Positions 7,991 through 15,055 of a DNA stretch of 64,000 nucleotides are shown piece after piece. A program made the translations under genes and the position numbers. Under the pieces are notes generated by a model, which saw only the letters and a program-made list of their open reading frames with translations, was not told the DNA's origin and did no database searches. Numbering within the stretch: position 1 is the stretch's first letter; each line of letters starts with the position of its first letter. Source of the DNA: Luteolibacter luteus (GTDB lineage: Bacteria > Verrucomicrobiota > Verrucomicrobiia > Verrucomicrobiales > Akkermansiaceae). The stretch is from the NCBI RefSeq assembly GCF_012913485.1, contig NZ_CP051774.1, forward strand, positions 248,001-312,000, read 5' to 3'.

Positions 7991-9661
7991 CTATCGATCT
8001 TCAATTTCCTTCGGCACCGGGAGGAACTGCTTGGTCCAGGAGGCCTCGGAGGCATCGCAGAGGAAAACGAAAACCTTGGATTTCGGCACCCGTTCATTCC
8101 GCTCGTTGAAGTGCTCCGTGTCACGAGGTCCCATATCGTAGCGGTTCACCATCACCTGACCGAGCATGACCTCCTCCAAATTCAAGTCGGAGCGCCGTGC
8201 AGCGTCGACATGCTTCCCGCTTTCATCCAGGATGAGAACCCTCGGGAGAGAATAGCGCCATTCCTCCCGACCGCGCCAGCTTCCACCGGATTGCCACAAG
8301 CTCTCCCGATAGATTTTGATCAGGACTTGCCAGCTCCCGTCCTCCCCCATTCTCGCGGGTAGCACCTTCAATACGCCACCTTCGGGAAGACGTAAGGCAA
8401 CGCCCTTATCCGCCGGACAGCTTGTCAGAATCCGCCACTTCCCCGGCTCGCCCACCCATGCCTCCCACTCGCTGGAAAGGAACTCCGACCTCGTCATCTG
8501 CCGGGACTGATGCGGCTTCCGCGGCGTCTCCTGCAGCTCGCTGTCAGACGTAACCTCAGCCTCTGGCACCTTGAGGGCGATTTCCCCCTCGCGCAGCGAC
8601 TCATCCGACCTCCTCGCGTCGAAGCTCTCGTGCGGCGGCATCTGCTTCCGGATTTCTTCCCACACCGGTCGCTCACCCCACACGATCTTGCCGTCCTTCA
8701 TCGATGCAAATAGCGGGAAGTAGCCCACCTTCTTCGGGTCGGGCGGACGCCCGTCCATGACATAGCCACCACGGATGAAGACGCGATTTTCGAGCGGATC
8801 ATCTTGGCGCAGCTCCGGGATGAAGCTCGTGTGCTCGCCTTCCTTCAAGCCGGAGACCTCGAAGACATCGCCCGGCGGCAGCCAGCCGGTGGTGGTGCTT
8901 GGCAGCGGCTTCCGCGTCACGGTGACGTCCACGCTTCCCCTGGGCGTTCTCTGCTCCAGCTCCAGTGCTGGCTCCGGCACCGTGCCGTAGCCGCCGTATA
9001 TCGCCAGCCATGGTATCAGAATGCCGGTGGCCGCGCCAAAGGCGAGTGACAATCCACGCCGCCGCGCGACGGCAGCAAGCCACCAGCAGAGCGGATAGAG
9101 CAGCGAGCAAGCGAGCACGATGGTGTGCAGCGGCAAGATACGGAAGCGCTGGCGGGTATCCTCCGGGTCGATCCCTTGCCGGATCCAATACATGAACAGC
9201 CAGGAGAATGCGGGCGTGGCAAAGATCGCGATCCACGAGAGGGACTTCCAATGCTGGCCCGAGATCGCATTGCTCGCCGCAAGCCCCAAGGCAGAGCATA
9301 GCGCCCAGACGGGCAGCGTGAACATCAGGATGCCCCAGATCATCGCGCGCCACCCGAAATTCATCAGCAGGCAATAGGTCAACACCAGCAGCGCGATGCC
9401 CGCGGGCACCAACAGATGGATCCACACCACGCGGAAGAATGCATAGCCATCCCCTAGCGGCAGGCCGCGATGAAAGGAGCGGTCATCAAAGGGCGGCGCA
9501 CTGCGCACTGCACTCACGGTGAAGATGCCCAGCAGCACCGGCACCGCGCCGAGCGCGTAGAACATCCAGTGAACGGCGCGGTCGTCCGGCCACAGGAGAC
9601 CGACGCCACAGAGCACGACCAGGGCGATGGCTAGAAAGCGGGCAAAGGGTGTGTAGGGCAT
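7991..9661 (-). CDS. Putative ABC transporter membrane protein with large soluble C-terminal domain
   Basis: 556-residue protein. About seven hydrophobic helices occupy the first 240 residues (starting LAIALVVLCGVGLLW and ending ILIPWLAIYGGY). A soluble region of about 310 residues with no recognised motif follows, rich in charged residues and Trp. The stop of the ATPase gene is only 4 bp upstream, so this is the likely permease partner. Sequence similarity to a named permease family is not evident by eye; the assignment rests on topology and operon position. Substrate unknown. Confidence 0.65.
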   Translation of the reverse strand: MPYTPFARFLAIALVVLCGVGLLWPDDRAVHWMFYALGAVPVLLGIFTVSAVRSAPPFDDRSFHRGLPLGDGYAFFRVVWIHLLVPAGIALLVLTYCLLMNFGWRAMIWGILMFTLPVWALCSALGLAASNAISGQHWKSLSWIAIFATPAFSWLFMYWIRQGIDPEDTRQRFRILPLHTIVLACSLLYPLCWWLAAVARRRGLSLAFGAATGILIPWLAIYGGYGTVPEPALELEQRTPRGSVDVTVTRKPLPSTTTGWLPPGDVFEVSGLKEGEHTSFIPELRQDDPLENRVFIRGGYVMDGRPPDPKKVGYFPLFASMKDGKIVWGERPVWEEIRKQMPPHESFDARRSDESLREGEIALKVPEAEVTSDSELQETPRKPHQSRQMTRSEFLSSEWEAWVGEPGKWRILTSCPADKGVALRLPEGGVLKVLPARMGEDGSWQVLIKIYRESLWQSGGSWRGREEWRYSLPRVLILDESGKHVDAARRSDLNLEEVMLGQVMVNRYDMGPRDTEHFNERNERVPKSKVFVFLCDASEASWTKQFLPVPKEIEDR

Positions 9662-9665
9662 GGTC

Positions 9666-10568
9666 TCAGGCGGTTCTGCTACGGTAGCTGCGGGCCAGGG
9701 CCACGAAGACCTCGCGCAAGGTCATGCGGTCCACTTCCTGGCGGCGGCAGCCGGGGAAAATCCGGGGGTAAAGATCGCGGCTACTAGATTCATCGTAGCC
9801 TGCATCGCTGAAGGTGATCGTGCGCCCGGTGGTCTTCGCATTCAGCCAGCAGGAGGGCAGCTCGTCCGGCAAGGCGGTCTCTCCATCGAACCACAGCTCG
9901 ACATTGCGGAAGCGGCCCTGAAGGGAATCCACTTCCTCCTGCAAGTCCACACGCCCGTCATCGATGATCGCGACGCGATCGGCAAAGCGCTCCACCTCCT
10001 CGATGTCGTGGGAGGAGATCCAAACGGTCCATCCTTCCGCCTCCGTCATTTCCAGAAGTCCGGAGAGGAATTCATCCCGAACCAGCGGATCCAGTCCGGA
10101 GAAGGGCTCGTCCAGCACCACGAGCTGCGGGCGATAGGCCAGCGCGGCCAGCAGTGCGGCCTTCATCCGCTGCCCGCGAGACATTGCGCTCAGCCGTGTC
10201 TTGAGCGGCAGTTGGAAATCGCGGATCATCGTCTTCTCGAAATCGCGGTCCCAGCGGGATCCATACATCGGCCGCAGATAGTCCATGAGCTTCGGCACCG
10301 TGAGCCACTCCGGCAGGCGGCGGTTTTCGGAGACGTAGCCGATGCGCTGCCACTCGGGCTTCGCCAGCTTCCGCGCATCGCAGCCCATCACGCTCACATC
10401 CCCTTCATCGCGCTCCATGAAGTTCAGCGCGCACTTGATGGTGGTCGTCTTTCCCGCACCATTCGGGCCGAGGAAAGCGGTCACCTTTCCCTCGGGGATA
10501 TCGAGGTTCACGCCGCGCAGCGCCTCATGGCTGCGGAAACGTTTCCGGAGATTGCGGATCGTGATCAT
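9666..10568 (-). CDS. ABC transporter ATP-binding protein (GntR-linked, YtrB-like)
   Basis: 300-residue ATPase. Walker A is GPNGAGKTT (about residues 34-42), the signature is MSRGQRMKAALLAAL, and Walker B is LVVLDEPFSGLD followed by the SSHDIEEVERFAD switch region. The C-terminal ~80 residues are an extra domain of the kind seen in multidrug or antibiotic export ATPases. The ATG overlaps the stop of the upstream GntR gene by 4 bp. The order GntR-ATPase-membrane protein resembles the ytr-type operons of Firmicutes, which respond to cell-wall-active agents; the substrate here cannot be read from sequence. Confidence 0.88.
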   Translation of the reverse strand: MITIRNLRKRFRSHEALRGVNLDIPEGKVTAFLGPNGAGKTTTIKCALNFMERDEGDVSVMGCDARKLAKPEWQRIGYVSENRRLPEWLTVPKLMDYLRPMYGSRWDRDFEKTMIRDFQLPLKTRLSAMSRGQRMKAALLAALAYRPQLVVLDEPFSGLDPLVRDEFLSGLLEMTEAEGWTVWISSHDIEEVERFADRVAIIDDGRVDLQEEVDSLQGRFRNVELWFDGETALPDELPSCWLNAKTTGRTITFSDAGYDESSSRDLYPRIFPGCRRQEVDRMTLREVFVALARSYRSRTA

Positions 10569-10951
10569 GGCTGGGAATCATCGGGAGCTTCCAGGCTCCG
10601 GAGCAGGGTTTCGAAGTCGTCCACCTTCAAGTGCAGGGCTCGTGCTTCCTCCATGAAGCGCCGTGCAGCAGGCTCCAGCAGGGAAAGCCGCTGCCGGAGC
10701 TCCGGCAGATGCGGCGTCTGGATGACCATGCCGATCCCCGGCCGCGTGGCCAGGAAGCCGAGCTCGCGGAGCTGCTGGATCACCTTGTTCGCAGTGGTTG
10801 GGGAGATCTTCAGATGCTTCGCCAGCGCGCGGGTGGAGGGGAACAAATCCCCCTCCTTCAGCTCTCCGCTGGCGAGGGCATGGTGCGCCGCCCGGACGAT
10901 CTGATCCGAGACCGGCTCGCCTTCCCGAAGACGTAGAACAAACGGCAACAT
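10565..10951 (-). CDS. GntR-family transcriptional regulator (YtrA-like, short C-terminus)
   Basis: 128-residue regulator. The N-terminal winged helix (about residues 10-78) contains the typical PSTRALAKHLKISPTTANKVIQQL recognition region, written here as PSTRALAKHLKIS then PTTANKVIQQL. The C-terminal helical part is only about 45 residues, as in the YtrA subfamily, which lacks an effector domain. The start at 10951 is preferred over in-frame ATGs to 10993 because a perfect palindrome (10964-10988) lies immediately upstream, where an operator would be expected, and would otherwise fall inside the gene. First gene of the ABC operon and probably autoregulatory. Confidence 0.85.
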   Translation of the reverse strand: MLPFVLRLREGEPVSDQIVRAAHHALASGELKEGDLFPSTRALAKHLKISPTTANKVIQQLRELGFLATRPGIGMVIQTPHLPELRQRLSLLEPAARRFMEEARALHLKVDDFETLLRSLEAPDDSQP

Positions 10952-10963
10952 GCAGGTGAGACA

Positions 10964-10988
10964 GGTGATACACCCCATCTGTATCACC
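10964..10988 (-). promoter_or_regulatory. Candidate GntR operator
   Basis: A perfect 9-bp inverted repeat, GGTGATACA and TGTATCACC, with a 7-bp spacer ends 12 bp before the GntR start codon. On the minus strand a possible -10 (TACAGA) lies within it, 17 bp after a possible -35 (TTGCGG), so bound repressor would block the promoter. Its position is typical for autoregulation by a YtrA-type GntR protein. The palindrome is seen directly; the role is inferred. Confidence 0.65.
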
Positions 10989-11281
10989 ATCAAGAGATTT
11001 CCGCAAACGCCCCAAAAATCCCTCTCCCGCGCAATCGGGAGCAGCCCCTTCTAGCATTCGTTTGCGCCTTTATCCCGAAGCTTGACCTACCCCACAACTT
11101 CGTGCCGAGTTTACCCTATCATGGGTATGATTCCATCCTCACGCGCTTTCGCTGGTCCAGCCCGACAGTGGATCGAGCGCCGCGCCCTTGAGTCACTCCG
11201 GAGAGGATAAGGCGCCTTTCTGATCACCCATGCCCAAAGGCCAAGCAAGCCCCCCACCCTATCCCAAGCGACCCAAACCCA
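10989..11281. other. Intergenic region, no gene seen
   Basis: This spacer separates the divergent GntR and W-DP repeat genes. Apart from a short hairpin-like TACCC/GGGTA pair at 11112-11127, nothing is recognised. No good sigma-70 promoter is evident on the plus strand. Confidence 0.4.
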
Positions 11282-12526
11282 ATGAAGCTCGGACTTGACC
11301 GGAAATACACTGTGGCAGTGCTCAGCGTGCTATGCGTCGCGCTCGGGGTGGCTCTCTTCATGGAACGCCAGAAGCGTCCACAGCCGGGGGATCAACCGAG
11401 TGCCGAGGGCAGCAAACAGCCTGCGGCGGAATCAAGAGCACCGCGCCCTTCTCCGGAATCGCGGACGGCGCGACCGGACAAATCGAAGGACACAAAGATC
11501 GCTTCCGCGGAAGCCGCGGTCTCAGCTTTTTCCTTCAAGGGGGATTACAATGGGATGCTCGCCGAACTGGAGAAAATCCCACCGGATGAGCGATCCCTCG
11601 CACTCCTGACGATCGCATCGGATCTCTGCGGGATACGTGGAGATATCCGCGCGACGGAGAGGTGCCTCGCCTTGATCCTCGAATCGAACTTGCTGCCCGG
11701 AGAGCGCGACAATTGTGCCTCGAAGCTTCTGGGACAGTCCGCCCACCAGAGCCTGGCAGCATTTGAATCCGCCTACACGGCAATCCAGCAATTCGCCAAA
11801 GATGGCGTGATTCCCGATGTTTACCTCCGGTCCATTTTCAGCAGCAAACACATATCCCTGAGTGATGCGGTGGAGAGAATCCAATCCCTCGGGACCGCCG
11901 ATGAAAAAGCGGCTGCTTCGATGGGGCTAGCCGGAAGGATGTCTACCGCCACCAATCTGGCCGAGGCCGGCTGGGATGAAAACACGTTGAAGAACATCAA
12001 GGACCCCGTCATCCAGGAAGGGCTCCTGACCGGGCTGAACTGGAGAATGGCCCAAGTCCCCCGGAAAGCGCGCGAGGAAGCATTGACCCGGCTGACGCTG
12101 GACGTCGCCGCCCAGATTCAGGCAGGCAACATGGACGCGAGCCGCTTCCCGGCCTTCTCGAACGGGCTAGAGCGCTTTGCCCCGGACAAGGCGTGGAGCA
12201 AGATGCTCGCGGATCAGGAGACGCGGGCAAAGCTGCCGGAGGGTGTTTTACTCGATCTGGCGAAACAGTCCGCGGCATCGTGGGCAGATCGCGAACCGGC
12301 GGAAGCCGGAAAGTGGGCCGCCACCCTGTCGGCCAAGGAACAGGAAGCCGCCGTTCCGGGCGTGGTATCCCGCTGGCTAAATACCGATGCCCCTGCAGCC
12401 ACGGAGTGGGTGCAGACGCTTCCGGAAGGCCCGGTGCGCAATGCTGGGATCACCGAGATCATCCGCAAGGTGGAAGGCTCCGATCCGGAACTCGCCGCCC
12501 AATGGCGAGAACTGATGGCGAAGTAA
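11282..12526 (+). CDS. W-DP repeat anchored protein
   Basis: 414-residue protein of unknown function. Residues about 9-26 (YTVAVLSVLCVALGVALF) form an N-terminal anchor, followed by a Pro/Ser/Lys linker to about residue 75. The C-terminal half carries family units: WADREPAEAGKWAATL, WLNTDAPAATEWVQTL and GSDPELAAQWREL. It is separated from the paralogue cluster at 1-5.6 kb by the amidase and ABC genes. It ends 30 bp from the convergent AKR-like gene. No Shine-Dalgarno is visible. Confidence 0.75.
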   Translation: MKLGLDRKYTVAVLSVLCVALGVALFMERQKRPQPGDQPSAEGSKQPAAESRAPRPSPESRTARPDKSKDTKIASAEAAVSAFSFKGDYNGMLAELEKIPPDERSLALLTIASDLCGIRGDIRATERCLALILESNLLPGERDNCASKLLGQSAHQSLAAFESAYTAIQQFAKDGVIPDVYLRSIFSSKHISLSDAVERIQSLGTADEKAAASMGLAGRMSTATNLAEAGWDENTLKNIKDPVIQEGLLTGLNWRMAQVPRKAREEALTRLTLDVAAQIQAGNMDASRFPAFSNGLERFAPDKAWSKMLADQETRAKLPEGVLLDLAKQSAASWADREPAEAGKWAATLSAKEQEAAVPGVVSRWLNTDAPAATEWVQTLPEGPVRNAGITEIIRKVEGSDPELAAQWRELMAK

Positions 12527-12556
12527 TCCTTGTCCTCCCCTACGCCACACGCTCGG

Positions 12557-13459
12557 CTAAGAGCGAAAGAGGTCGAGGAGCTTGGTCCGGAGGCCTGCAT
12601 CTAGCATCGGCCCGTGCGCGGCCTCGGCGAGTTCCGCGAGCGACGAAGGACTGGGCATCGTAATCACTGATGATGTGATCGCGGGATGGGAGAGCGCAAA
12701 CTTGAGGAAGAGCTGGTGCCAAGACTTGCACCCTAGCTCGGCAGCCCATCCAGGCAGCTCCATGGTATCCGCCTTCACGGCAATTTCCCCGCCTCCCAAA
12801 GGACGCGCCGCGATCACCGCGATGCCCTTGTCAGAGGCGACTCCGAGCAGCCTCTTGTCCGCCATGGACCTGCTGATCGAATAGTCGATGTGAATGAAAT
12901 CAATGGGCACGGAGGCAGCCAACCGCGTCATCTCCTCAAAGTAACGATTGGAAGGAATCGAGTGCTCGAGTCCAATATATCGCACCAGCCCGTCCTTCTT
13001 CCATCCGCGCAGGGTATCGAGGTGCACTTTGGCGTCCACGAGATCTGCCACCAGCATCAGGTCCATCTTCTTCGTTCCGAGGCACTCCATTGTTTCCTTC
13101 ATGGAAGTCACTCCCGCCTCCTTGCCCTGCGCCCTTACCATCCCGGCGAGGAAAACCTTGTCCTTCACCCCAAGCTTGCCGAGCGCATTGCCGATGACTT
13201 CATCCGCGCCTTCATGACGCGGGGAGACCATCACCATCTTTCCTCCCATCTCAACAAAGGGCTTCAAGACTTCTTCGACCTCGGCGGGCCGCTTCTCCGG
13301 AGTATTCGGAGCCGAAACCACCCCGAACACCGGAATCTTTTCACCCGTAAAAGGAATCGCACGAAGCGGGATCGAAAGAGGAGCCGCTTGGTCCGCGGCC
13401 CTAATCGGAGACACCGCTGCGCATGCGGTGAGAAGACGGAGGCTTTCCCGGCGATTCAT
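12557..13459 (-). CDS. Aldo/keto reductase-like exported protein lacking the catalytic tetrad (copy 1)
   Basis: 300-residue protein. The N-terminus (NRRESLRLLTACAAVSP) looks like a Tat signal, so the protein is probably exported folded. The body follows the AKR barrel subfamily marked by GKEAG, the LVDAKVHLDTLRGWKKDG helix and RYIGLEHS. The active-site Asp and Tyr segment reads MVSPRHEG, the Lys strand reads FLAGMV, and the His strand reads LMLVADLVD, so Asp, Tyr, Lys and His all appear substituted. Reductase activity is therefore unlikely. It is a tandem duplicate of the next gene, 82 bp away. Confidence 0.8.
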   Translation of the reverse strand: MNRRESLRLLTACAAVSPIRAADQAAPLSIPLRAIPFTGEKIPVFGVVSAPNTPEKRPAEVEEVLKPFVEMGGKMVMVSPRHEGADEVIGNALGKLGVKDKVFLAGMVRAQGKEAGVTSMKETMECLGTKKMDLMLVADLVDAKVHLDTLRGWKKDGLVRYIGLEHSIPSNRYFEEMTRLAASVPIDFIHIDYSISRSMADKRLLGVASDKGIAVIAARPLGGGEIAVKADTMELPGWAAELGCKSWHQLFLKFALSHPAITSSVITMPSPSSLAELAEAAHGPMLDAGLRTKLLDLFRS

Positions 13460-13541
13460 AGCCCCTGAGGATGACAGGGTTGATCCACGGGTCGAGGAGA
13501 AAGCATTAACTTCCCTCTATCCCCCATCCAACGATGCTTGC

Positions 13542-14444
13542 CTAGGAGCTGAAGAGTTCGAGGAGTTTGGTCCGGAGCCCAGCATCCAGCATCGGACCCT
13601 GTGCAGCCTCCGCGATCTCCGCAAGCAGCGAAGGAGCTGCCATCGTCAGCACCGATGAAGTGACCGCCGGGTGAGAGATGGTAAACTTGAAGAAGAGCTG
13701 ATTCCAAGTCTTGCACCCCAACTCTGTCGCCCATCCAGGCAGCTTCATGGCCTGAGACTTGATGGCGATGTTCCCGCCCCCCAAAGGGTTGTTCGCGATT
13801 ACTGCGATGCCCCTGTCGGATGCGACTCCCAACAGCTTCTTGTCCGCTTGGGGCATGTTAGGCGAATAGCGGACCTGGATGAAATCAAGGGGTTCGGTAG
13901 CTGCCAGCCGTGTCGTCTCATCCAAGTATTGGGGAACAGGAAACGAGACTTCAAGTCCGAGGTAGCGTATCAGCCCGTCCTTCTTCCAACCACGGAGGGT
14001 ATTGAGGTGCGCTTTCACATCAATGAGGTCTGATATCAACATCAGGTCCATCTTCTTTGTGCCGAGATTCACCATAGTCTCCTTCATGGAGGTCACTCCT
14101 GCCTCCTTGCCCTGTACCCGGATCATCCCGGCGAGGAAAACCTCATCCTTCACGCCAAGCCTGCCGAGTGCATTACCGATGGCTTCGTCCGCGCCTTCAT
14201 GACGCGGGGAGACCATCACCATCTTTCCTCCCATCTCAACAAAGGGCTTCAAGAACTCCTCGACCTCGGCCGACCGCTTCTCCGGAGTATTGGCAGCCGA
14301 ATCCACCCCGAGCACCGGGATCTTTTCACCCGAAGAGGGAATTGCCCGCAGCGGGATTGAAGTAGCAGCCGCTTGATCCGCGGCCATGACCGGAGAAACC
14401 GCCGCACATGCGGTGAGAAGACGGAGGCTTTCCCGGCGATTCAT
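13542..14444 (-). CDS. Aldo/keto reductase-like exported protein lacking the catalytic tetrad (copy 2)
   Basis: 300-residue tandem paralogue of the gene at 12557, identical in length, with the same Tat-like N-terminus and the same substitutions (MVSPRHEG, FLAGMI, LMLISDLID). Both copies keep full length, so the losses predate the duplication and the proteins are evidently maintained. AAGGAG sits 2 nt before the ATG, a poor spacing. The leader upstream of both copies is also similar, so the duplication unit included about 60 bp before the start. Role unknown; a ligand-binding or scaffold function is possible. Confidence 0.8.
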   Translation of the reverse strand: MNRRESLRLLTACAAVSPVMAADQAAATSIPLRAIPSSGEKIPVLGVDSAANTPEKRSAEVEEFLKPFVEMGGKMVMVSPRHEGADEAIGNALGRLGVKDEVFLAGMIRVQGKEAGVTSMKETMVNLGTKKMDLMLISDLIDVKAHLNTLRGWKKDGLIRYLGLEVSFPVPQYLDETTRLAATEPLDFIQVRYSPNMPQADKKLLGVASDRGIAVIANNPLGGGNIAIKSQAMKLPGWATELGCKTWNQLFFKFTISHPAVTSSVLTMAAPSLLAEIAEAAQGPMLDAGLRTKLLELFSS

Positions 14445-14981
14445 AGCTCCTTAGGATGACAGGGGCAGCTCATCGGTCGAGGACAAACCTTAACTCTCTA
14501 CGTATCACCCTCCCACCCGCCGCTTCCAGCATCCAGCACATGCGGATCGGTGTTTTTCCTTCTTATAGACGGGTCCGGTGACCTCCTTGCGGGGCGGAAT
14601 TCCAGATCTCGCCGAGCGGCTGCCCTCCTGAGGAGTTTCTATTGATGAACGTGATAGGCATCCGAATAAGCACCGGACCCATCCTTCGCTTTCGAAAACA
14701 TGACACCCAGTCCGTTTCACCGCTCCCTCAACTTTTGATCCGGTATCCTGCTCATGGGATTCATCTGCTTGGCTTCCTTTTGCCAGCGGGAACAAACGAA
14801 TTGGTAGGGCGTCAGGCCCGCAGTTCTACGGTTGCATGGGAAGTGGTCTCCTCTTCCGCCTCACTCCTCCTCATCGCTGAGCCACCCCAAAGAGACTTTC
14901 CATTTCCCGCTCGAGCAAATCCACCCGCTCGGAAGGAACTACCTCCCGAAGAGCATCAAGAAATGCCAGTGCCGGAATAAT
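14445..14981. other. Intergenic region
   Basis: The first ~60 bp resemble the leader of the downstream AKR copy (13460-13530). The rest shows no credible gene on either strand; open frames here have atypical composition and no family resemblance. Confidence 0.4.
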
Positions 14982-15019
14982 AAAAGGGCACCCGAACAAT
15001 CACCGGGTGCCCTTTTTTT
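14982..15019. terminator. Bidirectional intrinsic terminator
   Basis: A 9-bp perfect stem GGGCACCCG/CGGGTGCCC with a 9-nt loop is flanked by four A on the left and seven T on the right. It lies 37 bp past the stop of the exported repeat protein on the minus strand and can act for that gene, although the longer U tract is on the plus strand. Confidence 0.75.
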
Positions 15020-15055
15020 CTGCCACCTGTGACTCGGCACAGGATGAAGGTTTAA

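Noticed and set aside
14505-14795. 96-residue minus-strand frame in the spacer beside the AKR pair
   Set aside because: No recognisable motif, poor composition and no credible start signal; treated as non-coding.
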